Counted from the first letter of the stretch, positions 33,510 to 41,939 are shown. The stretch: 64,000 nucleotides of DNA from Mucilaginibacter sp. OK268 (GCF_900103125.1 NZ_FNJV01000006.1:124001-188000), one strand, 5' to 3'. Translations and numbers: made by a program. Notes: a model not told the origin generated them from the sequence alone.

Positions 33510-35237
33510 ATGCCAAAATTCAATAACGGTATTTGCTGCACCTTAATTGTAGCACTTAATTTTATTGCAGTTAATGCTTTTGCTCAAAAAGAAAGCTATA
33601 TACAAAGCCTCAATACGAAAAACCGGTGGGTTGATTCTGTTTATAATAAACTAAATCGCAGGCAAAGGGTAGCACAGCTGCTTTTTGTAAGGGCGCATAC
33701 CAATAAAGGCAAAGCGTATGAAGATTCTGTTGCCCGGGTGATCAAGGAGCAGCAGGTAGGCGGCCTCGTGTTTTTTCAGGGTGGTCCCGGCAGGCAGGCC
33801 ATTCTGGTTAACAAATATCAAAAGCTGGCAGAGGTGCCCTTGCTCATCTCTATGGATGGCGAATGGGGCCTGGGCATGCGCCTGGATTCCACCATATCAT
33901 ATCCATACCAGATGACATTGGGTGCTATACAGGATAATAACCTGATATACAAAATGGGGCAGCAGGTGGCTTATGATTTTAAGCGGCTGGGTATCCAGAT
34001 AAACTTTGGACCCGATATGGATATCAATAATAACCCGAACAACCCGGTGATCAATTACCGCTCCTTTGGCGATAATATGTATAATGTGGCCAAAAAAGGA
34101 ATAGCCTATTTTAAGGGTATGCAGGATGCCGGTTTGCTAACCACGGCCAAACATTTCCCGGGGCATGGCGATACCAATGTTGATTCGCACCTGGATCTGC
34201 CTTTATTACCCTACAGTCGTGCCCGCCTGGATTCGCTCGAAGAGTATCCTTTTCGGGAGGCTATTAACGCAGGCATCAGTGGCATTATGATAGCACATAT
34301 GAACATCCCCGCGCTGGATAGCACCAAACATTTACCTTCAACCCTGTCGCGCCCAATTGTAACGGGCGTTTTGAAAGATTCGCTGCGGTTTAAGGGACTG
34401 GTGGTATCAGATGCGATGGAGATGAAAGGTGTTACCAAATATTTCCCCAATGGCGAGGCTGATGTGAAAGCTTTTTTGGCCGGTAATGATATTATTGAAC
34501 TGTCAGAAAATTCAGACCGCGCCATTAAGCTCATCCGGAAGGCGATACGTAAAGGATTGATCAGTCCCGAAGAGTTTCAAACTAAAGTAAAAAAGGTGCT
34601 GACGGCTAAATACTGGGCAGGTCTGAACCGCCGACCACAGGTTTCGCCGGTAAATTTAAATGAAGACTTGAACCGCCAGACCGCTAAGGACCTTGTACAG
34701 CAACTAAGTGACGCCGCGGTAACTTTGTTAAAAGGCAATTCTGCTGCGTTGAAACTGAACCCATTTTTGAAAACAGCCATTGTAAGTATTGGGGTTGATG
34801 CGCCTACCGTTTTTCAGCAGGAAATGGCCAAAAGCTTCCCTAACTGCCGCATATTTATGGTAGCTAAAAATGCCCCGGCTATTGAGGTGAGGAATATCAT
34901 GAACTGGTTAAAACAGTACAACCAGGTAATAGTGGGTGTGCATGATACCCGCCTGCGCCCGCAAAGTAAGCTGGATTACAGCAGCGATGTGCGCCAGATG
35001 ATAAGCGACCTGGCTGCACGCAAAGGAACGGTGATGAGCGTTTTTGCCAATGCCTATACCATAGCGGGTTTACCTGGTATCGAAAAAAGCAATGCCTTGC
35101 TGGTATGTTATCAAATGAGTGCTGAGTTGCAAAAGTCGGCAGCTAAGGTAATCGCCGGTACGTTAAAGCCAACCGGTAAATTGCCGGTGAGTGTTAATGC
35201 CTCTTTCACAACGGGAACGGGCCTTGGCTTACAGTAA
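33510..35237 (+). CDS. secreted glycoside hydrolase family 3 (NagZ-like)
   Basis: A 575-residue exported hydrolase, most like beta-N-acetylglucosaminidases of the NagZ branch. The signal peptide ends near VNAFAQ. The TIM barrel shows GLVFFQGGPGRQ, SMDGEWGLGMRL, INFGPDMDIN, the KHFPGHGDTNVDSHLDLP motif with the catalytic His/Asp dyad of NagZ, and LVVSDAMEMKGV, which holds the nucleophile Asp. A C-terminal alpha/beta sandwich (about 400-575) follows as in two-domain GH3 enzymes. ATG 33510 is preferred to a TTG two codons upstream. The likely substrate is peptidoglycan-derived or chitin-like amino sugar. Confidence 0.92.
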   Translation: MPKFNNGICCTLIVALNFIAVNAFAQKESYIQSLNTKNRWVDSVYNKLNRRQRVAQLLFVRAHTNKGKAYEDSVARVIKEQQVGGLVFFQGGPGRQAILVNKYQKLAEVPLLISMDGEWGLGMRLDSTISYPYQMTLGAIQDNNLIYKMGQQVAYDFKRLGIQINFGPDMDINNNPNNPVINYRSFGDNMYNVAKKGIAYFKGMQDAGLLTTAKHFPGHGDTNVDSHLDLPLLPYSRARLDSLEEYPFREAINAGISGIMIAHMNIPALDSTKHLPSTLSRPIVTGVLKDSLRFKGLVVSDAMEMKGVTKYFPNGEADVKAFLAGNDIIELSENSDRAIKLIRKAIRKGLISPEEFQTKVKKVLTAKYWAGLNRRPQVSPVNLNEDLNRQTAKDLVQQLSDAAVTLLKGNSAALKLNPFLKTAIVSIGVDAPTVFQQEMAKSFPNCRIFMVAKNAPAIEVRNIMNWLKQYNQVIVGVHDTRLRPQSKLDYSSDVRQMISDLAARKGTVMSVFANAYTIAGLPGIEKSNALLVCYQMSAELQKSAAKVIAGTLKPTGKLPVSVNASFTTGTGLGLQ

Positions 35238-35250
35238 GGGTAACAAAATG

Positions 35251-35817
35251 TTAGGCCAGATTCTTATCGGTGAGGATCTTTTTTTGGATTAACAAGTTTA
35301 ACAGGTATTTGCCTTCCGCTTCATCAATATTTTCGCCAAACCGGATGGTTTTCATGCCATAATCAAATGCAATGGTGCCGATAGTGTTGCGCCCATTAAA
35401 TGACCAATTATACCTGCCAAAGCCTGTGTTTATTTGATCGTCCTGTATGCGGAAACTCTCGCATGAGTTAAGATCATAAAAGGTGGTTTTGCTTAATGGA
35501 TCGCCCTGCCTTTTCATGATCAGGACACCTTTACCAATTTCGATACACTCCTTACCCAGGAATTGCCAGTAAATTGTTTTGAGAACAAATATGCCTCCCA
35601 GGGTCCATCCAGTCAGCCAAACCATCATAAACATATCGGCGCCTCTGTTGGTTGAATCAAGTACGGTCCTGATAGCCGTTGTTTCACCAAAGAACCAGCC
35701 GCAAAGCCAAACACACATAAAAAGTGTAATAAAATAATTTTTTTTTGAAGGTATAGTGATTCTTACGGAGTCAAAATTATCCTCGATAATTGCTCTGCCT
35801 TGATAAGGTAATTCCAT
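35251..35817 (-). CDS. hypothetical membrane protein with two helices
   Basis: A 188-residue protein with two membrane helices (about residues 28-46, FITLFMCVWLCGWFFG, and 62-82, FMMVWLTGWTLGGIFVLKT). They are flanked by beta-rich segments (IIEDNFDSVRITIPSKKNYF; CIEIGKGVLIMKRQGDPLSK). The layout recalls membrane-anchored PH-like (bPH) proteins, but no signature is decisive. It is convergent with the GH3 gene (13 bases between stops). Confidence 0.65.
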   Translation of the reverse strand: MELPYQGRAIIEDNFDSVRITIPSKKNYFITLFMCVWLCGWFFGETTAIRTVLDSTNRGADMFMMVWLTGWTLGGIFVLKTIYWQFLGKECIEIGKGVLIMKRQGDPLSKTTFYDLNSCESFRIQDDQINTGFGRYNWSFNGRNTIGTIAFDYGMKTIRFGENIDEAEGKYLLNLLIQKKILTDKNLA

Positions 35818-35888
35818 ATTTAATATGCCCCTTAAAGATCATATAAATTATGATGTTTGCAAATTATATTAATGTATCGGGCCTTTCC

Positions 35889-35896
35889 TATCTTTA
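35889..35896 (+). promoter_or_regulatory. candidate -7 box before the helicase gene
   Basis: TATCTTTA, one mismatch to TAnnTTTG, ending 9 bases before the ATG. Weak. Confidence 0.3.
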
Positions 35897-35905
35897 CTAA
35901 ACAAT

Positions 35906-38900
35906 ATGCAATCTAACTTAAATAAGTATAACGATAAATTTCAGGCAGCATTAGCCGGTTTAAACCCCGAGCAACTGGCAGCAGTTAATAAAATGGATGG
36001 GCCGGTACTGGTAGTAGCCGGACCGGGTACGGGCAAAACTCAGATCCTGGCCGCCCGTATAGGTAAAATATTAACCGATACCGATGCCCTGGCCAGCGAG
36101 ATCCTGTGCCTTACCTATACAGATGCAGGCGCGGTGGCCATGCGTAAACGTTTGTTTGAGTTCATAGGTCCCGATGCATACCGCATCAATATATATACCT
36201 TCCATGCTTTTTGTAACGAGATCATTCAGGAAAACCTGGAATATTTTGGTAAGCTGAACCTGGAATCATTGTCTGATCTGGAATCGGCCATGCTGTTTCG
36301 CGAATTGGTTGATGAGTTTGGCAACGATCATTTACTCAAACGCTTTACCGGCGATATTTACTACGATACCAAACGCCTCAAAGACTTGTTCTCGACTATG
36401 AAACGAGAGAACTGGGACATCGATCTGATCACCAGGGCCGTTCAGGAATACCTGGATGATATCCCCAACCGGGAGGAGTTTGTATACAAACGCGCCAATG
36501 CTAAAACAGGCATTAAGGTTGGCGACCCTAAACAGAAGGATATCGATGCCGCTCATGAAACCATGAGCAAATTGCTGGCAGCGGTAGGCGAATACAAAAA
36601 CTACGACGCCAAAATGAAAGCCCGCGGCCGGTATGATTATGACGACATGATCATCTGGGTGCTCAAAGCTTTCCGGGATAATGAAGAGATATTGCGTAAA
36701 TACCAGGAGCGTTATCAGTATATTCTGGTGGATGAGTTTCAGGATACTAGTGGTTCGCAAAATGAGTTGCTGCGGTTTTTACTGAGCTACTGGGATGTGC
36801 CCAACGTATTTGTTGTGGGCGATGATGACCAGTCGATCTTTAAATTTCAGGGAGCCAACATGAAAAACATCCTTGATTTTGCGACAGATTATGTGGATAC
36901 CCTGCATACCGTAGTGCTCAAACATAACTATCGCTCCAACCAGCACATCCTGGATATTTCAAGGGCGCTCATCAATAATAATTTTGAAAGGTTGACCAGT
37001 CAGCTCAAGCTGGATAAAGACCTGCGCGCATCGCACGGTCGTTTTGCGGAGCTGACCGTGGAGCCCGTGATCAATGAATATGAAAACCCCGACCAGGAGC
37101 TGGTGGACGTATCGGCACAGATAAAAGCATTGATCGATAAAGACACCCCCCCCGGCGAGATCGCGGTGATCTACCGTAATCACAGCCAGGTGGAAGAAAT
37201 GATCAAATACCTCGACATTCAGAAGATTGCGGTAAACACCAAGCGCAAGATCGATATCCTGACCCAGCCCTTTGGCGAAAAGATCATCAATATTCTGCGC
37301 TACCTGGCTATGGAACTGGATTCGCCTTATAGCGGTGACGAGCTGCTGTTCGAGATCATGCATTATGATTTCTTTAACATCGCCCCCATTGAAATTGCCA
37401 AGGCCAGCATCGCGGTAGCTAAAGAAAATTATGGGGCGGTAACGGGTAATAAACCCAAAACATCTATCCGCCGCTACGTGAGTGAATTGCGCGCGCCATT
37501 GCAGACCGACCTTTTTACCCCGGATAAGGTTACAGCGATGAAGTATCTCATTAATGATATTGATGAGTTGCTGCAATCGGCGGTGAGTAAAACCTTGCAG
37601 GCACTTTTTCAGGATGTGATAGCCAAAATGGGCATCCTGCGGTACATCATGCAGCAAACGGATAAGGGCGGCCATATGCAAATGCTTACCAGCTTTTTTG
37701 ATTTCCTGAAGGACGAGAGCCGCAAGAACCCCGAAATTAAGCTCACCGAACTGATAGCTACCATCGAGCTGATGAAGAAGAATAATATCCGGCTTGATCT
37801 GAACCAGGTGATCTTTTCTGATAATGGGGTTAACTTTTTAACCGCTCACGGCTCCAAAGGATTGGAATTTGAACATGTGTTTTTTATAGGCTGCGACAAA
37901 CGTACCTGGGATGGCAAAGGTCGTAATACAGGCTTCAGTTACCCCGATACCTTAACCCAGGCTGCCTCTGACGATATTGCCCAAAAAGAAGAAGGCCGCC
38001 GCTTGTTTTATGTAGCGATAACCCGGGCCAAGCAGCATCTCTATATCTCGTACGCTAATAAGGACAAAAAAGCCAAAGACCAGGAAGCAAGCCAGTTTGT
38101 GGGCGAGATACTGGCCAGTACCGATTTGCAGGTACATTATCCAAAAGTAACGGAAGAAGCGATGCTCGGTTTTTATGTTACCCAGTTTAGCGAAGCCGAA
38201 AAGCCAAAGGTTGAACTGCTGGATAAAAACTATATCAACCTGCTGCTGCAAAACTATACATTATCAGTAACCCATTTGAGCAGTTACCTGGATTGCCCGC
38301 TGCGGTTCTACTTCCAGTGTCTGATCAGGGTGCCATCGGGCAAAAGTCCATCGGCCACGTTTGGGCAGGCAGTGCATTGGGCACTTAATAAAACTTATAA
38401 ATTGTTGAAGGACAATGACGACGAATTTTTGTCGACCGAACAGTTTATGAACGAATTTCGCTGGTACATGGCCCGTAATAAAGATTCTTTTACCAAGGAT
38501 GAATATAAATTGCGTGTAGCCTACGGCGAAAAGATATTGCCGCCTTATTATGAAGAAAATGTAAACCATTGGAATAAAGTGGCCATCACCGAGCGCACCA
38601 TCAAAAACATCGAAATAGGGGGCGTGCCCATCAAAGGTAACCTGGATAAAATGGAGTTTGACGGCAAGCATGTAACCGTGGTGGATTATAAAACAGGCAA
38701 GCTCAAAAACGCCAAGGACAAGTTGTTAAGGCCTACCAATGATTTCCCGAACGGTGGTGACTACTGGCGCCAGGGTGTGTTTTATAAAATACTGGTAGAC
38801 CATGATCGCACCAATGATTGGGAAGTAGTAAGCACCGTGTTTGATTTTGTAGAGCCGGTAAGTGAAGGCGAATATCACCGTGAAAAATTTGTGATCAGCC

Positions 38901-39076
38901 CCGATGATATGGACATCGTGACCGAACAGATCAAAGACACTCATGCCAAAATAATGGCACATGATTTTAATACCGGCTGCGGCAAAAAAGAATGCGACTG
39001 GTGCCATTTTGTAAAAAGCAATTTCAAACAGGTAGACGAAATGTTACAAACCGCAAGCGAGGAAGAAGAGGAATAA
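35906..39076 (+). CDS. UvrD-family helicase fused to a PD-(D/E)xK nuclease
   Basis: A 1056-residue helicase-nuclease. The SF1A helicase has Walker A AGPGTGKTQ (residues 38-46), motif Ia, VDEFQDTSGSQNELLRF (motif II), VVGDDDQSIFKFQGA (motif III), HNYRSNQ (IV) and LTAHGSKGLEFEHVFFIG with VAITRAKQHLY (V-VI). The C-terminal part (about 790-1056) is an AddB/Cas4-like nuclease. It contains YLDCPLRFYFQC, FGQAVHWALN, the PD-(D/E)xK core GNLDKMEFDGKHVTVVDYKTGK and a terminal cysteine cluster (CGKKECDWC). With the first Cys these can form an iron-sulfur cluster. It probably resects or repairs double-strand ends. Confidence 0.9.
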   Translation: MQSNLNKYNDKFQAALAGLNPEQLAAVNKMDGPVLVVAGPGTGKTQILAARIGKILTDTDALASEILCLTYTDAGAVAMRKRLFEFIGPDAYRINIYTFHAFCNEIIQENLEYFGKLNLESLSDLESAMLFRELVDEFGNDHLLKRFTGDIYYDTKRLKDLFSTMKRENWDIDLITRAVQEYLDDIPNREEFVYKRANAKTGIKVGDPKQKDIDAAHETMSKLLAAVGEYKNYDAKMKARGRYDYDDMIIWVLKAFRDNEEILRKYQERYQYILVDEFQDTSGSQNELLRFLLSYWDVPNVFVVGDDDQSIFKFQGANMKNILDFATDYVDTLHTVVLKHNYRSNQHILDISRALINNNFERLTSQLKLDKDLRASHGRFAELTVEPVINEYENPDQELVDVSAQIKALIDKDTPPGEIAVIYRNHSQVEEMIKYLDIQKIAVNTKRKIDILTQPFGEKIINILRYLAMELDSPYSGDELLFEIMHYDFFNIAPIEIAKASIAVAKENYGAVTGNKPKTSIRRYVSELRAPLQTDLFTPDKVTAMKYLINDIDELLQSAVSKTLQALFQDVIAKMGILRYIMQQTDKGGHMQMLTSFFDFLKDESRKNPEIKLTELIATIELMKKNNIRLDLNQVIFSDNGVNFLTAHGSKGLEFEHVFFIGCDKRTWDGKGRNTGFSYPDTLTQAASDDIAQKEEGRRLFYVAITRAKQHLYISYANKDKKAKDQEASQFVGEILASTDLQVHYPKVTEEAMLGFYVTQFSEAEKPKVELLDKNYINLLLQNYTLSVTHLSSYLDCPLRFYFQCLIRVPSGKSPSATFGQAVHWALNKTYKLLKDNDDEFLSTEQFMNEFRWYMARNKDSFTKDEYKLRVAYGEKILPPYYEENVNHWNKVAITERTIKNIEIGGVPIKGNLDKMEFDGKHVTVVDYKTGKLKNAKDKLLRPTNDFPNGGDYWRQGVFYKILVDHDRTNDWEVVSTVFDFVEPVSEGEYHREKFVISPDDMDIVTEQIKDTHAKIMAHDFNTGCGKKECDWCHFVKSNFKQVDEMLQTASEEEEE

Positions 39077-39086
39077 ATAAAAAAAT

Positions 39087-39111
39087 GTAGAGACGCATAT
39101 TTGCGTCTCCC
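39087..39111 (+). repeat. REP hairpin 1 (left of RAYT gene)
   Basis: GTAG foot followed by a hairpin with stem GAGACGCA / TGCGTCTC. It is paired with REP 2 (39139-39162) in inverted orientation, giving a 76-bp palindrome upstream of the transposase gene. The five copies in the window share foot and stem. Confidence 0.85.
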
Positions 39112-39138
39112 AGCATGTAGATCAAAATAAATAGGTCA

Positions 39139-39162
39139 GGAGACGCAAATATGCGTCTCTAC
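39139..39162 (-). repeat. REP hairpin 2 (left of RAYT gene)
   Basis: Inverted copy of REP 1; on the minus strand it reads GTAG then GAGACGCA and its complement. It ends 13 bases before the transposase start. Confidence 0.85.
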
Positions 39163-39175
39163 AACAAAAAGGAAA

Positions 39176-39718
39176 GTGGAAGATAAATTTCAGAAGAAAT
39201 ATCGTGTATCCTCGCCGCGGTTACCAGGATGGGATTACGGCTCACATGGGCTTTATTTTGTCACCATTTGTACAAAAGACCGCATTCCCTATTTTGGTGA
39301 AATTATTCAGACCGATATTTCAGAGATCGCAATGTTAAGAAAAACGGAAATAGCCGAAATTGCATCTGATAACTGGTTGAAGATAGGAGAATTTCATCCA
39401 TATGTTATTCCTGAAGATTTTGTTGTTATGCCAGATCACTTACATGGGATATTGTTTTTCAATAAACCTAATAAGACCACATGGGAAACTAATAAATTTG
39501 GCGGTCAAAGAAATAATCTTGCATCTGTTTTAAGAGGTTATAAAGGATCCGTGAAGCAATACGCAGATAAGAACAACATTGAATTTGCCTGGCAACCTCG
39601 TTATTATGATAGGGTGATAAGAGATAAGAAAGAGCATGAAAATATTCGAGAATATATTTATGATAACCAGGGGAACTGGCTTTTAAATAAACATGGATTT
39701 GAAAATTTATATTTATAA
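39176..39718 (+). CDS. REP-associated tyrosine transposase (RAYT)
   Basis: A 180-residue HUH single-strand transposase of the IS200-related Y1/RAYT family, which cuts and joins REP hairpins. The N-terminal signature GSHGLYFVTICTKDRIPYFG is followed by the metal-binding HUH motif His88-Leu-His90 (VVMPDHLHGILFF). Next come SVLRGYKGSVKQYA and FAWQPRYYDRVIRDKKEHEN, which by spacing from HUH should hold the catalytic Tyr (143 or 144). The end is EYIYDNQGNW. The start is a GTG at 39176. The frame is intact. REP pairs flank the gene on both sides, as expected for this family, so it is probably a resident domesticated transposase rather than a complete insertion sequence. Confidence 0.92.
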   Translation: MEDKFQKKYRVSSPRLPGWDYGSHGLYFVTICTKDRIPYFGEIIQTDISEIAMLRKTEIAEIASDNWLKIGEFHPYVIPEDFVVMPDHLHGILFFNKPNKTTWETNKFGGQRNNLASVLRGYKGSVKQYADKNNIEFAWQPRYYDRVIRDKKEHENIREYIYDNQGNWLLNKHGFENLYL

Positions 39719-39731
39719 AACATGATCAATA

Positions 39732-39756
39732 GGAGACACATGTAATGTGTCTCTAC
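39732..39756 (-). repeat. REP hairpin 3, with compensatory changes (right of RAYT gene)
   Basis: On the minus strand GTAG then stem GAGACACAT / ATGTGTCTC. Compared with REP 1, both stem sides have changed (GACGCA to GACACA and TGCGTC to TGTGTC), preserving pairing. Confidence 0.85.
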
Positions 39757-39767
39757 AATGAAAAAAC

Positions 39768-39793
39768 GTAGAGACGCATCACATGCGTCTCCC
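39768..39793 (+). repeat. REP hairpin 4 (right of RAYT gene)
   Basis: GTAG foot and stem GAGACGCAT / ATGCGTCTC. With REP 3 it forms the right-hand pair, in divergent orientation. Confidence 0.85.
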
Positions 39794-39816
39794 AATAGAC
39801 AAAGCATCAAAAACTC

Positions 39817-41163
39817 ATGAAACACCTAAAACTATTCATTCTTCTCTTATTATCGCTGCCCGCCGCAGCCCAAACCATCATCAAACCCGATGCAGGGATT
39901 AAGCAAATGGTGGATGAGATATCTTCCAAAAATATCGAGGCTACCATTCGCAAACTGGTAACCTTTAAAAGCAGGCATACCCTGAGCGATACCAGCAGCA
40001 AAACTACCGGAAGCGGCGCGGCGCGTAACTGGATCAAGGCCGAAATGGAAAAATATGCGACCCTTTCCAGCGGCAGGATGACCGTTCAGTTCGATACTTT
40101 TACACAACCTAAAGGTACGCGCATTGATAAGCCCGTAAAGCTTAAAAATGTACTGGCCATATTAAAAGGGACAGACCCTACGGATACCCGGGTGTATATT
40201 GTATCGGGTCATTATGATTCGCGTATCAATGATGTAATGGATGCCAATGGGGTTGAACCAGGCGCTAATGATGATGCTTCGGGCACTGCACTTTCTATGG
40301 AGTTGGCCAGGGTGATGGCTAAACGATCGTTCCCGGCTACCATTATTTTTGCGACTGTAGTAGGCGAGGAGCAAGGCCTGTACGGATCTGCCAACCTGGC
40401 CAAACGCGCCAAAGCTGAAAATTGGAATGTAGATGCCATGCTCAATAACGATATTGTAGGCAATACCCACGGCATGGAAACCGATCTGAAAGATAACCGC
40501 AGTGTACGTGTTTTTAGCGATGGTATACCCACCAATGCTACCGATAAGCAAGTGGCAGCACTGAAATCATTAGGCGGCGAAAATGATAGTCCATCGCGTG
40601 AGCTGGCCCGCTATGCCAAGGAAACCGGTGAGCGTTATGTGGATCAATTGGATGTAAAACTCATTTACCGTCGCGACCGTTACCTGCGCGGCGGCGATCA
40701 TCTGCCTTTCCTGGAGCAGGGCTTTAGCGCGGTACGCTTCACTGAAATGAACGAGGATTTTAACCGTCAGCACCAAAACATCCGTACCGAAAATGGTGTG
40801 GATTATGGTGATCTGCCCGACTTTGTTGATTTTAACTATGTGCAAAAAGTAGCCCGCATGAACCTATCGGTACTGGCCAACCTGGCGTCGGCCCCGGCCC
40901 GCCCGCAAAATGTAGGGATCATCACCAGCGACCTTACCAATAAAACAAAACTAACCTGGGAGGCCCCGGCTACCGGCAAAAAACCGGCAGGCTACTATGT
41001 GCTCATGCGCGAAACCACCAGCGCCTTCTGGGAACGCAAATTTTATGTAACCGATACCACGACTACGCTGGCTTACTCTAAAGATAATTACTTTTTCGCC
41101 GTACAAGCTGTTGATGCGGATGGTCACGAGAGTTTACCGGTGTTTCCAAAGCCGATAAGGTAA
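39817..41163 (+). CDS. secreted M28 family peptidase with C-terminal Fn3-like domain
   Basis: A 448-residue zinc aminopeptidase. The signal peptide ends at PAAAQ. The catalytic domain shows VYIVSGHYDSRINDVMDANG (His ligand), EPGANDDASGTALSMELARV (bridging Asp), FATVVGEEQGLYGS (catalytic Glu) and MLNNDIVGNTHG, and the last His ligand lies in RGGDHLPFLEQGF. Residues about 355-448 form a fibronectin type III-like module (TSDLTNKTKLTWEAPATGKK to FFAVQAVDADGHES). It degrades peptides in the periplasm or outside the cell. Confidence 0.93.
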   Translation: MKHLKLFILLLLSLPAAAQTIIKPDAGIKQMVDEISSKNIEATIRKLVTFKSRHTLSDTSSKTTGSGAARNWIKAEMEKYATLSSGRMTVQFDTFTQPKGTRIDKPVKLKNVLAILKGTDPTDTRVYIVSGHYDSRINDVMDANGVEPGANDDASGTALSMELARVMAKRSFPATIIFATVVGEEQGLYGSANLAKRAKAENWNVDAMLNNDIVGNTHGMETDLKDNRSVRVFSDGIPTNATDKQVAALKSLGGENDSPSRELARYAKETGERYVDQLDVKLIYRRDRYLRGGDHLPFLEQGFSAVRFTEMNEDFNRQHQNIRTENGVDYGDLPDFVDFNYVQKVARMNLSVLANLASAPARPQNVGIITSDLTNKTKLTWEAPATGKKPAGYYVLMRETTSAFWERKFYVTDTTTTLAYSKDNYFFAVQAVDADGHESLPVFPKPIR

Positions 41164-41166
41164 TAG

Positions 41167-41389
41167 CCTCACCCTGGCCCTCTCCAAAGGAGAGGGAGCT
41201 AAAAATACCATCATTGTCATTTCGATACGAGGTACGAGTGAGAAATCTTATACGTGATGCATAGCGCATGAGAATGTTGCAGAAGATTTTTCACTTCGTT
41301 CAAGAGATGGTTTCTCTCTTCGTTCGAAATGACAACGATTATTCAGTATGCAAATCAAAACCCTCTCCAAAGGAGAGGGTTAGGTGAGG
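41167..41389. repeat. nested palindromic repeat element
   Basis: Outer arms at 41167-41196 and 41361-41389 share CCCTCTCCAAAGGAGAGGG, itself a hairpin, flanked by CCTCACC / GGTGAGG. Inside lies a second inverted pair (GTCATTTCGA near 41215, CGTTCGAAATGAC at 41321-41333) around GAGAAATCTT-type sequence. No ORF fits. This looks like one dispersed repeat inserted within another. Confidence 0.7.
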
Positions 41390-41400
41390 CAAATTTTTAT

Positions 41401-41408
41401 TAGTTTTG
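41401..41408 (+). promoter_or_regulatory. -7 box before the small ORF and ridA
   Basis: TAGTTTTG, then TGAT, then ATG. The predicted start point is within one base of the ATG at 41413, so the mRNA would be leaderless or nearly so. Confidence 0.5.
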
Positions 41409-41412
41409 TGAT

Positions 41413-41556
41413 ATGTATTTTTTCAGAAAGAAAGATCCTAACAGGCCCACTAACATTAACCTGCGCATTATGCATTTTATTAATGCGCTGGCTATTCTTA
41501 TGTTTTTGGCGGGGATCATTTACAAACTGATACAAGTGTTCATACTTAAAAAATGA
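41413..41556 (+). CDS. 47-residue membrane protein coupled to ridA
   Basis: A small ORF of 47 codons: MYFFRKKDPNRPTNINLRIM, then a hydrophobic helix (HFINALAILMFLAGIIYKLI, residues 21-40), then QVFILKK. The positive-inside pattern and single helix fit a small inner-membrane protein. Its TGA overlaps the ridA ATG (ATGA), and a -7 box lies just in front, so it is the first gene of a two-gene unit. It resembles short hypothetical proteins next to metabolic genes in this family, but no function is known. Confidence 0.7.
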   Translation: MYFFRKKDPNRPTNINLRIMHFINALAILMFLAGIIYKLIQVFILKK

Positions 41557-41930
41557 TGACAATAATAAACACCAATAACGCTCCGGCTCCTATCGGGCCA
41601 TATAGCCAGGCTACCGCAGCCGGAAACTTTGTATTTGTATCGGGCCAGATCCCCCTTAATCCGGTTACCGGCGAACTGATAACCACCGGTATTACCGATG
41701 AGGCGGTGATGGTGATGGAAAATATCAAAGCCATTTTAACCGAGGCCGGTATCGGTTTTGAGAACATTGTAAAAACCAGCATATTTTTAACCGATCTGGG
41801 CAATTTTGGCCAGGTGAACGAGGTGTACGGAAAATATTTCACCGCCAATTTCCCGGCACGTGAAACCGTACAGGTATCTGCATTACCTAAAGGTGTAAAT
41901 GTCGAGATCTCGGTTATTGCTGTAAAGTAA
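41553..41930 (+). CDS. ridA: RidA family enamine/imine deaminase
   Basis: A 125-residue trimeric protein that hydrolyses reactive 2-aminoacrylate and other enamines. Motifs are APAPIGPYSQATAAGNFVFV at the N-terminus, SGQIPLNPVTGEL, MENIKAILTEAGIGFENIVK and the C-terminal FPARETVQVSALPKGVNVEI with the conserved Arg that binds the substrate carboxylate. ATG 41553 overlaps the stop of the small membrane ORF; ATG 41556 is an equal alternative. Confidence 0.96.
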   Translation: MMTIINTNNAPAPIGPYSQATAAGNFVFVSGQIPLNPVTGELITTGITDEAVMVMENIKAILTEAGIGFENIVKTSIFLTDLGNFGQVNEVYGKYFTANFPARETVQVSALPKGVNVEISVIAVK

Positions 41931-41939
41931 GAGCCTCAC

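Noticed and set aside
36959..37681. 240-codon ORF on the minus strand inside the helicase gene
   Set aside because: It is a shadow of the helicase; the sense frame carries all helicase motifs, while this one has no recognisable domain.
39087..39162. CRISPR-like reading of the repeats around the RAYT gene
   Set aside because: Repeats are inverted pairs of hairpins without regular spacers or cas genes; they fit REP elements.
39176..39718. Complete insertion sequence of the IS200/IS605 type
   Set aside because: No TnpB or typical subterminal ends; the gene is flanked by REP pairs and belongs to the RAYT branch, usually single copy and not self-mobile.
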